Shown piece by piece: positions 17,377 to 26,030 of a stretch of 45,876 nt of DNA. The stretch lies in the NCBI GenBank assembly GCA_003246895.1, contig QKCL01000004.1:1-45876 (forward strand), in the 5' to 3' direction. Source of the DNA: Spirochaetota bacterium. Lineage in GTDB: Bacteria > Spirochaetota > UBA4802 > UBA5550. The translations under genes were made by a program, and so were the position numbers. Within the stretch, counting starts at the first letter, position 1; each line of letters starts with the position of its first letter. The notes under the pieces are model-generated. The model had not been told where the DNA came from. It made no database searches and was given only the letters and a program-made list of their open reading frames with translations.

Positions 17377-18063
17377 ATGGAATATTTCAATTTGATGGAA
17401 GTCATTGTAAATGATACTGTTGATGAAGTCATCAAGAATAACGGCAACATGAAGGATCTGGAGTATCACAAGACAGATATCATGGCCTATGTTCTGAACA
17501 GGGTTCCTGCCAGATATGTAACAAGTGAAAGGGGAATTATTCACGGCAGGATAGATACAAGACTCAGGTTTCAGCAGCACACGGATATACTCTTTCTCAT
17601 CTATGAAGGCATTGAGATTTTTTCCAAGAGGAGAAAGTGCGGGCCCGAAAACGGATCCTTCGATTCTGTATGGAAAAAGGGCCTCATCCCCCATATAATG
17701 GGAGAGGTTCTGGAGGAGAAAACCCTTTCAGTAATACCGGGTGTGAAGATTACCCTTTTCCTTGACGGTGAACCTGTGAGAATGATTGATGAAAACTGGA
17801 GAAACCCATACTATACAGCAGCGGCAACCAGAGGGTATTTTCATTTCTGGCCTGACATTGATGACAAAATAGATGACACGACTAAAAGTGTCACATTTAC
17901 TGTAAGATATGATCATGACAGCTGTGAGGATCATGAAGTTCAGTTCACCGTGAATCTCAATGAAAAGATGAAGATCGGAAAGTCCCATACTATTCCAATG
18001 GCCCTCATGAAGCTTAAGGAAGGAGCTGATGAGTCAATACTGGTCAGTGACTGCAATCAGTAG
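17377..18063 (+). CDS. ComFB-family protein with an extra C-terminal domain
   Basis: Residues 5-90 match the late competence ComFB family: NLMEVIVNDTVDEVI, then DIMAYVLNRVPARYVTSE. The second half (to 228) is strand-rich with no family I recognise, so the protein is longer than a typical ComFB (about 90-160 residues). ComFB proteins are small cytoplasmic proteins linked to competence and, in cyanobacteria, reported to bind cyclic dinucleotides (from memory). A GGDEF and an HD-GYP gene are elsewhere in the window. It has AGGGGG about ten bases before the ATG and sits 13 bases after lon. Its last 20 bases overlap the convergent tadA gene. Confidence 0.7.
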   Translation: MEYFNLMEVIVNDTVDEVIKNNGNMKDLEYHKTDIMAYVLNRVPARYVTSERGIIHGRIDTRLRFQQHTDILFLIYEGIEIFSKRRKCGPENGSFDSVWKKGLIPHIMGEVLEEKTLSVIPGVKITLFLDGEPVRMIDENWRNPYYTAAATRGYFHFWPDIDDKIDDTTKSVTFTVRYDHDSCEDHEVQFTVNLNEKMKIGKSHTIPMALMKLKEGADESILVSDCNQ

Positions 18064-18514
18064 AGGATCTGCGCTTCTCCCTGAAAAATGATTTCAGCAT
18101 TTCAGAGGCGTCATCTCCCATGATGCCGAATCTTATGACGGGGCGGTGGTTCATTTTTGGATTTCCGCAGACATTGAAAACAGTACCGCATGCTCCGTAC
18201 CTCACATCATGGGCTCCGATTATAACTTCTTCTATTCTCGCATGAACAATAGCCCCGGCGCACATTGCACATGGCTCTTTTGTCACATAGAGTCTGCAGC
18301 CCGTGAGCCTTTCGTTTTTCAGAAATCCGGCAGCTTCCCTTATGGCAATAATCTCAGCATGGCATGTGGGGTCATTGAGCGACCTGTTCAGGTTATGGCC
18401 CCTGCCGATTATCTCATTACCCATTACTATGACTGCCCCTATGGGGATCTCTCCCATGTCTCCCGCTTTTATTGCAAGCTCCAGCGCTACAGCCATGAAC
18501 TCTTCGTCTGACAT
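18044..18514 (-). CDS. tadA: tRNA-specific adenosine deaminase
   Basis: The enzyme converts adenosine to inosine at the wobble position of tRNA-Arg(ACG). The 156-residue length fits TadA. The zinc site is visible: HAEI near residue 52 carries the zinc-binding His and the catalytic Glu, and PCAMCAGAI near 81 carries the two Cys ligands. VHARIEEVIIGA is the usual continuation. AGAGG lies about seven bases upstream of the ATG. The gene lies alone on the minus strand, convergent with the ComFB gene, with a 20-base 3' overlap. Confidence 0.92.
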   Translation of the reverse strand: MSDEEFMAVALELAIKAGDMGEIPIGAVIVMGNEIIGRGHNLNRSLNDPTCHAEIIAIREAAGFLKNERLTGCRLYVTKEPCAMCAGAIVHARIEEVIIGAHDVRYGACGTVFNVCGNPKMNHRPVIRFGIMGDDASEMLKSFFREKRRSSTDCSH

Positions 18515-18596
18515 TGACTAACCTCTGAAATGAATATATAAAATAGTTGTAATTTAATATTGCGCTGTTAATAATACAACTGTTTTTGGAGTTAAT

Positions 18597-19271
18597 ATGC
18601 AGATACTTGATCATATAAGGCTTTCCCTTGATGGCACACCGGGCATAGACGGAAGGGATGAGTACATGTATTCCTCCGTGCTTGTGCCTCTGGTAGAGAT
18701 TGAAGGGGAGCTCCACTTCCTGTTTCAGGAGAGAAGCGAAAATATACGTCAGGGCGGAGAGGTGTCATTCCCGGGGGGACAGTTCGACGGCACCAGGGAT
18801 GGTACCGGAGCTGATACTGCGGTGAGAGAGGCATGTGAGGAACTTGGAATCTGCCCTGGAGACATTGAGATTCTTGGACAGCTCGATACGGTTGTTTCCC
18901 CCATGGGGACAATAGTGGAGGCCCATGTGGGTTTTCTGTCCAGGCCGGTTAAGGAATATGCGGTGAATGAGAAAGAGGTTTCAAGAATATTCACAGTGCC
19001 GGTCTCTTTTTTTGAAGAAACAGAACCTGAAAAACACAATGTAATGATAAGAATTTTTTCAAGGGAAATAGACCCGGAAACCGGAGAGGAAAAGGTCTAT
19101 CTTCCGGTTGAAGAACTGGGCCTGCCTGAAAGATACGGTTCTTCCTGGGGGGCATTCAGGCCCTGGGTCTATTTTTTCAGGCACCATGAGGGGATGATCT
19201 GGGGGCTCACCGCACGAATCATTCTGAATTTTATGAGAAAGACAGGGTACAGGGTGAAAAAATGTTTATAA
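18597..19271 (+). CDS. NUDIX hydrolase of the CoA pyrophosphatase type
   Basis: The 224-residue protein has the CoA-pyrophosphatase form of the NUDIX region. GEVSFPGGQFDGTRDGT near residue 55 is followed by TAVREACEELGI, which holds the metal-binding REAxEE core. It probably hydrolyses coenzyme A or related nucleoside diphosphate derivatives in the cytoplasm. The usual first Glu of the general NUDIX box is absent, as in the CoA subgroup. GGAG precedes the ATG. It is the first gene of an overlapping plus-strand trio: its end overlaps the next start by 10 bases. There is no obvious functional link to the thiol exchanger downstream. Confidence 0.85.
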   Translation: MQILDHIRLSLDGTPGIDGRDEYMYSSVLVPLVEIEGELHFLFQERSENIRQGGEVSFPGGQFDGTRDGTGADTAVREACEELGICPGDIEILGQLDTVVSPMGTIVEAHVGFLSRPVKEYAVNEKEVSRIFTVPVSFFEETEPEKHNVMIRIFSREIDPETGEEKVYLPVEELGLPERYGSSWGAFRPWVYFFRHHEGMIWGLTARIILNFMRKTGYRVKKCL

Positions 19272-21052
19272 AGACAGTACTGACAGCGCTTCTTGCCATT
19301 ATCTTATCTCTGCCGGTTTGTTCAAAAGAAAACGGTATAGTGGTTGAATTTCTTCCTCCAAAAGAGAAAGGTCTTTCCGGCATAATCAGGCTTAATATAC
19401 CGGGGCGGAATTATATCTATGCCAACCCCAAAGGTGAGGGGACAGGAAAGGCTACGGAGATTTTTCTGAAAGATGGAGGGCCCTACCGAATCAGGGTCAT
19501 TTACCCTGCCGGTTCTGTTCACAGGGATCCGGGAAGCAGCAAAAGTGTATTCATATATTCCGGGATTGTGGATATCCCCTATTCAGTTGAAGGGGGGGGA
19601 GAAAACGGCAAAGCCTCAGTTGTAATAGACATGCTCATGTGCAGTTCATCAACATGCATGCCCATGAAGGGTTCATTTGAGATTGAGTTTAAAAGGAATA
19701 ATGCAGGAGATTTTCAGTCCCATGGCCCGGGAGGGTCCATATCCCCTGAACTTTCCGGAGGCAGTGGTGAACTTTTCAGTCTCGATTCAATTGGAACGGA
19801 TCAGGGATCTGATGAAAAGTTCACTCCAAGGTTTCTGCAGCAGAAGGTCACCGGGCTCTGGCAGGCCATCCTTCTGGGAATAATCGCCGGTTTTGTTCTT
19901 AATCTCATGCCCTGCGTTTTTCCCGTAGTGGGCCTGAAGGTCATGGCTCTGGTTAAACATGCAGGCGGAGGGAGAAAACCGGTCATTGTGCACTCCCTGG
20001 TATTTTCAGCGGGGATAATCTCCAGCTTTCTGATACTTGCTTCCCTTGCCGCACTTGGAGGTTACCAGTGGGGAGGACTCTTTCAGAGCAGTTATTTTAT
20101 ATTTTTCATGATTCTTTTTGTAACGGTACTTTCCCTGTCAATGCTGGGGCTCTATACAATAAACATTCCCGGTTTTGCCGCAAGGGCCTCGGTTAAAACC
20201 GTGCCCGGACTTGCCGATTCATTCGTGAAGGGACTCATGGCCACCCTTCTTGCCACTCCATGCAGCGGGCCCTTTCTGGGGGCGGTGCTTGCCTGGCTTC
20301 TCCTCCAGAAGACTGTGTATATATATACGGTATTTGTTTCAATAGGGACAGGAATGGCTCTCCCCTATATGGCCCTTGCTTTGCGGCCGGGGCTTGTGAA
20401 CCGTCTGCCCTCCTCGGGACAGTGGATGGTGAGGGTTGAAAAGGCAATGGGGGTTCTTCTTCTTGGAACTGCATTCTACCTGCTCTATGTAATGAATGGG
20501 GGCTCCAGGTATTCTGCACTTCTGGCCATATCAGCGGCAGGGGTTGCTGCATTCATTGCCCGCAAATATTTATCTTTCATTGATATTAAATTCAAAAAAA
20601 CGGTGTTCTTTGTGGCCATGGCAGTTTTTTCAACGGGGATATACTGGGCAGGCGAGAGGTATGTTTTCAGCAGTTCCGGAGTGCAGCAGCAGGCAGGTGC
20701 AGGCGGCTTTACATTCACCGGGCTTAAAAATTCCGTCTCCGGCGGGAAGACGGTAGTTGTTGAATTCACCGCAGACTGGTGCCCCAACTGCAAGGTCCTT
20801 GAGTATACTGTGTTCAGGGACAGTGAGGTCCGGAAAATTCTCGGTGAAAGCGGAACAGTATTTTTAAAGGCTGATATTACAGTTAAAGGGAGTGAGGGAG
20901 AAGCCCTTCTGAAGAAACTGGGAGGAAGGTCCATTCCCTTTCTGGCTGTGTTCCCGCCGGGGAAGGGCTACACCAGTCCCATATGCCTCATGGACATATA
21001 CAGTACCTCTGACTTTATCAGGGCATATAATATGGCAAAATCGGGGAAATGA
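19262..21052 (+). CDS. dsbD: DsbD-like thiol:disulfide interchange protein
   Basis: The protein would carry electrons from cytoplasmic thioredoxin across the inner membrane to periplasmic proteins. The 596 residues show all three DsbD parts. A signal peptide and an alpha-like periplasmic domain contain CSSSTC near residue 126. A membrane domain from about 205 to 465 carries the redox Cys residues in LMPCVFPVVGLK (near 217) and ATPCSGP (near 334). A C-terminal thioredoxin-like domain has WCPNC near 506. All key cysteines are present. It overlaps the NUDIX gene by 10 bases, with AGGGTGA before the ATG, so translation is likely coupled. Confidence 0.9.
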   Translation: MFIKTVLTALLAIILSLPVCSKENGIVVEFLPPKEKGLSGIIRLNIPGRNYIYANPKGEGTGKATEIFLKDGGPYRIRVIYPAGSVHRDPGSSKSVFIYSGIVDIPYSVEGGGENGKASVVIDMLMCSSSTCMPMKGSFEIEFKRNNAGDFQSHGPGGSISPELSGGSGELFSLDSIGTDQGSDEKFTPRFLQQKVTGLWQAILLGIIAGFVLNLMPCVFPVVGLKVMALVKHAGGGRKPVIVHSLVFSAGIISSFLILASLAALGGYQWGGLFQSSYFIFFMILFVTVLSLSMLGLYTINIPGFAARASVKTVPGLADSFVKGLMATLLATPCSGPFLGAVLAWLLLQKTVYIYTVFVSIGTGMALPYMALALRPGLVNRLPSSGQWMVRVEKAMGVLLLGTAFYLLYVMNGGSRYSALLAISAAGVAAFIARKYLSFIDIKFKKTVFFVAMAVFSTGIYWAGERYVFSSSGVQQQAGAGGFTFTGLKNSVSGGKTVVVEFTADWCPNCKVLEYTVFRDSEVRKILGESGTVFLKADITVKGSEGEALLKKLGGRSIPFLAVFPPGKGYTSPICLMDIYSTSDFIRAYNMAKSGK

Positions 21053-21066
21053 TACCTGGAGGGGTT

Positions 21067-21867
21067 ATGACAGATACGAGTCTTGAAAAGGCATTCTTCA
21101 TTGACATGGACGGAGTTATAAACAAGGGGAACTGCCTCATCAGAGGAGCAGACCTTTTTGTGGAGAAGCTTCTGGCAAGGGGCTGCAGGTTCATGTTCAT
21201 TACAAACAACTCATACCACACCAGGGATGATCTGCAGCAGAGGCTCGCCCGAATGGGTATAGATGCGGACCGGGAGAAGTTTTATACATCGGCAATGGCC
21301 ACATCAAGTTTTATCAGGTCACAGAAGAGGGGATGCAGGGCCTATGTAATCGGAGGGCCCGGGCTCCATGAGGAACTTGAAAAGAGGGAAATAATTATTA
21401 CGGATAAAAATCCCGACTATGTGATTCTGGGCGAGACCGGAGATTATGACTACAGGAAAATAACCGAGGCCATACACCTCATTAATGAAGGGGCAAGGTT
21501 CATTGCCACAAATATGGACATAACAGGGCCCGGTGACAGGGGGCCTATTCCGGCATGCGGGGCACTTGTTGCGCCCATTGAAAAGGTAACCGGCGTGAAG
21601 CCCTATTTTCTCGGGAAGCCAAATCCGGCAATGATGTACTGGGCAAGGAAAAAACTCAACGTCCATTCCAGAAATTCATTCATGATAGGGGACAGAATGG
21701 ACACGGATATTGTGGGCGGAATGGAATCGGGAATGACATGCTGTCTGGTGCTCTCAGGGGTTACGGCCAGGGGGGATGTGGCGAGGTTCCCCTATCAGCC
21801 CGACTATATATTTGAATCTGTTTCAGATATAGACCCTGATTTAATAGTCACAAAGTGGGACAGGTAG
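21067..21867 (+). CDS. HAD-IIA family hydrolase, NagD-like
   Basis: The 266-residue protein has the four HAD motifs: FFIDMDGV (nucleophile Asp), ITNNS, GKPNPAMM (Lys) and GDRMDTDIVGG. A C2-type cap insert lies between motifs II and III, which is the NagD/phosphoglycolate phosphatase group. It is a cytoplasmic phosphatase whose substrate cannot be named. The ATG at 21067 is preferred because GGAGGGG precedes it and the product then starts just before the first motif. An ATG at 21049 overlaps the dsbD stop. It is the last gene of the NUDIX-dsbD-HAD run and overlaps the convergent HD-GYP gene by 20 bases. Confidence 0.85.
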   Translation: MTDTSLEKAFFIDMDGVINKGNCLIRGADLFVEKLLARGCRFMFITNNSYHTRDDLQQRLARMGIDADREKFYTSAMATSSFIRSQKRGCRAYVIGGPGLHEELEKREIIITDKNPDYVILGETGDYDYRKITEAIHLINEGARFIATNMDITGPGDRGPIPACGALVAPIEKVTGVKPYFLGKPNPAMMYWARKKLNVHSRNSFMIGDRMDTDIVGGMESGMTCCLVLSGVTARGDVARFPYQPDYIFESVSDIDPDLIVTKWDR

Positions 21868-22510
21868 TCCCGTTTTTGAAAAGTGCTATCTCCTTCTCAA
21901 CTCTTTGAAGCATCTCTCTTATCTCTTCGTGATGGGAGAGAAAAACATCAACAACTTCAGGGCAGAGCTGATGTGTCCTGCACCTTTCAATTTCTCTCAG
22001 GGCTTCATGGTGTGTTGATGCTTCTTTGTATGTACGTTTGGTTGTGATGGCATCATATGTATCGGCCACGGCTATAATCCTTGCCCCCAGAGGGATCTCC
22101 CTCCCTGAAAGCCTGTCCGGGTAGCCTGAACCGTCAAAGCGTTCATGATGGTGTTTGACATAGAGAGAAATTCCTTCCCAGAGCGGGAGTTTTTTTACTA
22201 TGTTATAGCCTATGATGGGGTGTTCTTTCATCTTTTCATATTCTTCATGTGTGAGGCTGCCTTCTTTGTTGAGTATTGAATCGGGAACGCCCACTTTTCC
22301 GATATCGTGAAGGTGGGCGGCAATATGAATGTTTTCAACCCAGCTTCCGTTTATTTTCATGAGCTCTGCAATTCTTTCTGAAACTGCTGCAACACGCCAT
22401 GAGTGGGAGAATGTGTATGGGTTCCTTGCGTCAAGCACGGTTATTACTGTTTCGATGCAGTCATGGAGGGATATCATTTTCCCCATGAGGGGTTCAATTA
22501 TACTGTTCAT
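21848..22510 (-). CDS. HD-GYP domain phosphodiesterase
   Basis: The 220-residue protein is almost entirely one HD-GYP domain, expected to hydrolyse cyclic di-GMP. Visible motifs are HSWRVAAVSERIA, HLHDIGKVGVPD near residue 70, and HHERFDGSGYPDRLSG near 115, followed by RIIAVADTYDAITT. No receiver or sensor domain is attached, so input must come from elsewhere. It could counter the GGDEF cyclase at 4171. AGGTGAG precedes the ATG. A promoter with an overlapping inverted repeat lies upstream (22538-22572). Confidence 0.9.
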   Translation of the reverse strand: MNSIIEPLMGKMISLHDCIETVITVLDARNPYTFSHSWRVAAVSERIAELMKINGSWVENIHIAAHLHDIGKVGVPDSILNKEGSLTHEEYEKMKEHPIIGYNIVKKLPLWEGISLYVKHHHERFDGSGYPDRLSGREIPLGARIIAVADTYDAITTKRTYKEASTHHEALREIERCRTHQLCPEVVDVFLSHHEEIREMLQRVEKEIALFKNGTTCPTL

Positions 22511-22537
22511 AAACTCACCTGTTAATGGTTTAAAACA

Positions 22538-22572
22538 AAATTAGTATTCCCTAACAGTTTGTCAATACTAAT
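22538..22572 (-). promoter_or_regulatory. Candidate promoter with 9-bp inverted repeat, or AT-rich terminator
   Basis: ATTAGTATT (22540-22548) and AATACTAAT (22564-22572) form a perfect inverted repeat with a 15-base loop. On the minus strand TTGACA (22565-22560) overlaps one arm, and TAATTT lies 16 bases on, so it could be a regulated promoter of the HD-GYP gene. The hairpin followed by TTTGTTTT could instead end the upstream LysE-type transcript. Confidence 0.35.
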
Positions 22573-22599
22573 CTCCTTACCGGAAAATTTCCTTGCATA

Positions 22600-23232
22600 T
22601 CAGGATATGAATTTTCCGGCCATGATGATGCCGTCGTGAATAATCTTCAGGGCAAACAGGAAGAGTACTATTGAAAGGAATCGGGTCATGTAAACATAAC
22701 CTCTCGTGGACAGGATCGAATTGAACCTTGCAACCAGAAACGCAACTGCTATCCGTACACCAAGCAGGCATATATAAAAACCAAGGAGATAGAATACCGG
22801 GAACAGATGGTTCTCTGACCATTGATTTATTATAATAGGCGCGCCAATGGTGAACCAGAATATATAGGCCGAGGGGTTGAATATGTTTGTGATGATTCCC
22901 TTGCGGATGCTTTGCGGTTTTATTTTATTTCGGGAAACAGTGAGGCCGGTGTTCTGCCAGGTTTTCACTGCAAGCCTGGTCAGGTAGAAGGCGCCGGCCA
23001 TGGATATGACAATGAGCATGGGCATTATGTTCTTAAGGGCTGACATGGCTGCGATTGACAGAGTGATGAAGAAAAAGTCAGTGACTGAGGGAATGAGGGC
23101 AATTTTAATGCCCTCTTTTCTGCCATGGGCCATTGTTTCGCTGATAAGCAGAGTGAGCAGAGGCGAGGGGATGAGGGCCATTGTTGTCCCTATGGTAAAG
23201 CCTGAAAGAAGATATAGTATTAAGGAATCCAT
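22600..23232 (-). CDS. LysE-family amino acid exporter
   Basis: With the ATG at 23232 the protein has 210 residues, the normal LysE/RhtB length, and reads as six membrane helices. The N-terminal segment GFTIGTTMALIPSPLLTLLI corresponds to the conserved first helix and its Gly/Pro-rich loop. ITNIFNPSAYIFWFTIGAP is the typical NPxA-containing stretch. It would export amino acids or related small metabolites across the inner membrane; the substrate is unknown. A longer in-frame start at 23283 adds 17 polar residues and is less likely. It lies between the HD-GYP and clostripain-like genes on the same strand. Confidence 0.82.
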   Translation of the reverse strand: MDSLILYLLSGFTIGTTMALIPSPLLTLLISETMAHGRKEGIKIALIPSVTDFFFITLSIAAMSALKNIMPMLIVISMAGAFYLTRLAVKTWQNTGLTVSRNKIKPQSIRKGIITNIFNPSAYIFWFTIGAPIIINQWSENHLFPVFYLLGFYICLLGVRIAVAFLVARFNSILSTRGYVYMTRFLSIVLFLFALKIIHDGIIMAGKFIS

Positions 23233-23320
23233 CTGCACCTGGCCTGTTATTTTCACTGCTGATCCGGATACTTGCAGAGTCAATGTTTTATGTCAAGCGG
23301 TGAATTGATTTAAAAAATAA

Positions 23321-24682
23321 TCACCATGTATCGCTGTTTCGTGTTCCGTCATAGTCGTACCAGTACTCCATGAGCTCTTTCCAGTTTTCCACTGTACCGT
23401 CACTGTCAAATGTGCAGAAGTCGAGTTTTCCGTAGAGATAGGTGCTGCCGTATGTTGTGGTATCTCTTGATGTGTACCACCACTGGGATGAATAGTCGGT
23501 TTCATTGTATGAGAAGAATATAGAGAGGCCCCTGTATACGTCCCCGCCGTCACCGTAGTAACCCCCGTAATATGAACCTGCATATGCCGTAACCACGGCA
23601 TCTGCAAGTGATGCCAGCACATTCTGAGCCGCGTTTCTGAGGTTTGAGGAATATGAAGTGGAGGCTGCAATTTTTGCAGCAAAGCTTCCAAGGTCATAAT
23701 AGGGGAAGCTCACCCTTTCGCTGCTGCTTGTGTAGAAATATGTTGAGCTGTTCCGGGTAGCTTCTATGGTGGACTGTTTGTTTTCGCTGCAGAGTGCCGC
23801 GGCAAAACTGTTTACAGCGGCTGTCAGGGAATCAATCTGAGAGAGGTCAACTGCTGACATTGTCTGGTCTGAATACATTTTTGTGCTGTCGCGGTAGGTT
23901 GAGACACCCAGCCCGGCAAGAAGAACCGGATCGGGAGATGCGTAGTCGTCATTTGTCATGGAGGAGAATATCCTTCCGTAGTCCCAGCCGTATGCCCATT
24001 CGCTTGCCATGGATGCAATCATGTATGAAGCCAGATACTTCATTTCATAGGCAACTTCAACTGTTCCCATGAGGCAGGCATCGAAGCCTATTACATCGAG
24101 TTTTGATGACGAGGAGAAGTTCGCGGCAAGGGCCTGCTGAACTTCATCCATATAGAGAATGTCCGAACTGGTGTCATCTTCGGCGATTGCCTTGGTAATG
24201 GAAGTTGTTGATGTGCTCTTTTTCCGGGAACCGCTTCCGTGATTCCATATTATGAGGGCATAGTGGTCAGCCGCAAAGTAGGTCTTGCAGTGACTGATAA
24301 AATCAGAGAGAACCGAGGGGTCCCCGGTATTTACTTCAACCAGTGCAGGGGTGTGGCCTGTACCTGTGCCTCCGTCATCGAGCTGTTCCCATGTGTTGTA
24401 AGCGGCACGGTACATGGCGCTGTCGCCTGAGCCCGATTTATCCTGCAGAATAATTACGTTGATGTTTGGGTTATTTGACGAAGCAAGACCGTTTTTTATT
24501 TCCTGCACATCAAGGTCGTCGTAGCCGTCGAGGCTGTTGTCTGCGGCAAGGTATATCATGAAGGTCCAGGTTTCTGAGCCGGTTGGTGCGAAATGTACGG
24601 AGTTTCCGTCACCTGAACATGAAACCGACAGGGATGCCGTGAGGGCCAGAAGAAAAGCTGAAATTTTTTTTAAGCCTGTCAT
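23321..24682 (-). CDS. Clostripain-family (C11) cysteine peptidase lipoprotein
   Basis: The 453-residue protein begins with a lipoprotein signal (LLALTASLSVSC), so it is probably anchored at the cell surface or periplasm. The peptidase C11 domain starts WTFMIYLAADNSLDGYDD. It shows the catalytic His in IIWNHGSG near residue 145 and the catalytic Cys in VIGFDACLMG near 202. Clostripain-like enzymes cleave after Arg or Lys. The C-terminal part is rich in Tyr, Ser and Gly and includes a GSYYGGYYGDGGDVYRGL segment. AGGAG lies eight bases before the ATG. It may be followed by the LysE-type gene in the same transcript. Confidence 0.87.
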   Translation of the reverse strand: MTGLKKISAFLLALTASLSVSCSGDGNSVHFAPTGSETWTFMIYLAADNSLDGYDDLDVQEIKNGLASSNNPNINVIILQDKSGSGDSAMYRAAYNTWEQLDDGGTGTGHTPALVEVNTGDPSVLSDFISHCKTYFAADHYALIIWNHGSGSRKKSTSTTSITKAIAEDDTSSDILYMDEVQQALAANFSSSSKLDVIGFDACLMGTVEVAYEMKYLASYMIASMASEWAYGWDYGRIFSSMTNDDYASPDPVLLAGLGVSTYRDSTKMYSDQTMSAVDLSQIDSLTAAVNSFAAALCSENKQSTIEATRNSSTYFYTSSSERVSFPYYDLGSFAAKIAASTSYSSNLRNAAQNVLASLADAVVTAYAGSYYGGYYGDGGDVYRGLSIFFSYNETDYSSQWWYTSRDTTTYGSTYLYGKLDFCTFDSDGTVENWKELMEYWYDYDGTRNSDTW

Positions 24683-24844
24683 GTGCAGACTCCTGGATGT
24701 TTATATTTTACCGGACCCGGGGAAAGGAAAATGCGCCGCAGTTCTCCTTTCCCTTTATGCAGACTGCCGATAATATGTCACTGCCCAATGCAATTATGTT
24801 AAACAATTCCCGGGCAGTAAAGAAAAAAGTTAAACTTCTGTACC

Positions 24845-24895
24845 GGTTCAGGCCAGGCGGAGTACAGGTAACCGGCTTTCTGCCGGACCTGAACC
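24845..24895 (-). other. Nested hairpin between flavodoxin and peptidase genes
   Basis: GGTTCAGG (24845-24852) pairs with CCTGAACC (24888-24895). Inside, CCGGC (24872-24876) pairs with GCCGG (24882-24886). Downstream on the minus strand, about 15 bases on, is a run of six T. It may terminate the flavodoxin transcript; other RNA roles are possible. Confidence 0.4.
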
Positions 24896-24915
24896 GTGTT
24901 GTGCCGGCGGCACTG

Positions 24916-25536
24916 TTACCTGATATAGTTCATCTTTGTCCTTGGTTCAATTTCAGGGTGGGGGAACTTCTCCTTCGAATTATCTATGCATTTCAGAAGC
25001 CAGGCCATGTTTTTGCCCAGGATGCGCATTATCTGGAGGCCTTCTGTGTCCTGTTTCGCCTCTTCAGCGTTGTTGCCGTGGATTGAATTCCAGTAGTGCG
25101 AAGACACGACAGGCATCTGGGCGAAGGTGAAGTACTTGTTGAGCCTGTCGAATGCTGCGCTGTTACCGCCTCTCCTGCAGCTTGCAATTGCCGCAGCCGG
25201 TTTAAAGGCATAGGGATTTGCCTTGAGGTAGAAGACCCGGTCAAGGAGCGCGCAGAGCGTGGCATTGGGGCCTGCAAAGTATACGGGTGAACCTACTATG
25301 AGGCCGTCGGCCTGCTTTAACAGGTCAATGCATTCATTTACCTTTTCGTCGTTAAGGACGCAGTACCCTGTGTCGGCGCATTTCATGCAGGCGATGCATC
25401 CGCTTATGGGTTTTGTGCCTATGTGGAACATGGTTGTGCCTATGCCCTCTTTTTCGAGCTGTGATGATATTTCAGTAAGGGCTGTATATGTTGCTCCCTC
25501 TTTGTGGGGGCTTCCGTTTATCAGTAGTACGTTCAT
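24916..25536 (-). CDS. Flavodoxin-like NAD(P)H:FMN reductase family protein
   Basis: The 206-residue protein starts MNVLLINGSPHKEGATYTAL, the FMN-phosphate-binding loop of the NADPH-dependent FMN reductase / iron-sulfur flavoprotein group. GSPVYFAGPNATLCALLDR is the second conserved segment. A short CIACMKCADTGYC stretch near residue 48 provides clustered Cys residues, typical of iron-sulfur flavoproteins. It is cytoplasmic; the electron partners are unknown. AGGAG lies eight bases before the ATG at 25536 but only two before an in-frame ATG at 25542, so 25536 is chosen. A candidate promoter lies at 25570-25597. Confidence 0.85.
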   Translation of the reverse strand: MNVLLINGSPHKEGATYTALTEISSQLEKEGIGTTMFHIGTKPISGCIACMKCADTGYCVLNDEKVNECIDLLKQADGLIVGSPVYFAGPNATLCALLDRVFYLKANPYAFKPAAAIASCRRGGNSAAFDRLNKYFTFAQMPVVSSHYWNSIHGNNAEEAKQDTEGLQIMRILGKNMAWLLKCIDNSKEKFPHPEIEPRTKMNYIR

Positions 25537-25569
25537 GGTCATTGCTCCTGTTCAGTGGTATTTAAGGGT

Positions 25570-25597
25570 ATGGTATCACCGGAGCGCGCCGGTTCAA
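25570..25597 (-). promoter_or_regulatory. Candidate promoter of the flavodoxin gene with operator-like repeat
   Basis: On the minus strand TTGAAC (25597-25592) and TACCAT (25575-25570) are 16 bases apart. An inverted repeat, accgg (25578-25582) with ccggt (25589-25593), fills the spacer, a position where a repressor could act. Confidence 0.35.
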
Positions 25598-26030
25598 GTT
25601 TTTTTTGGTTATGTGGAATAAAAAGGGGAGGATGGCGGAACCGACTACCGTCATGGCCCCTATGCCCCCGAGTGGGGGATTTCGGCTGCGGCATCGATCG
25701 CGACTATTGAAAGTATTTCCACAGATGGACGCAGATAAGGGATTTGATGTACACAGATGTTTCAGGGATTGGGTTCATGAAATACAGGGTGTTTCGGTTA
25801 TTCCGCGTCACTGACGTGGAGGGCGGCCCCATGGGCCGGTGCGAGAGCACCGTAAGCGGCAGCTGTAGCCCGCAGCGGCAGGACCTGCATTTATTAAGGT
25901 TTCATGGAATCTTCCCGGCCCTGATTCTCTAATTCAGTTCATAACCCTTTTCTGTTTGCAGGTGACGCCCTTAACTGCATTTCTCTTGACTTAATCTGCA
26001 CTGCAAATATCTTAGAATCAGAGGTTTTTT
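25598..26030. other. Intergenic stretch with consecutive G+C-rich hairpins
   Basis: No gene is supported. From 25825 to 25888 there are four adjacent stems: GGCCC/GGGCC (25825-25829, 25833-25837), GGTGC-GAGA-GCACC (25838-25851), GCGG/CCGC (25856-25859, 25870-25873) and GCAGG/CCTGC (25878-25882, 25884-25888). Upstream, around 25730-25770, is cacagatg-like low-complexity sequence. The short open frames crossing the region have no start signals. The last 45 bases hold the hisE promoter. Confidence 0.45.
25986..26013 (+). promoter_or_regulatory. Candidate promoter of hisE-hisG
   Basis: TTGACT (25986-25991) and TATCTT (26008-26013) lie 16 bases apart. The AGAGG ribosome-binding site and the hisE ATG (26031) follow closely, implying a very short leader without an attenuator. 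Confidence 0.5.

Noticed and set aside
25605-25932. Short plus-strand open frames upstream of hisE
   Set aside because: No ribosome-binding sites, no domain features, and they cross hairpin-rich intergenic sequence.
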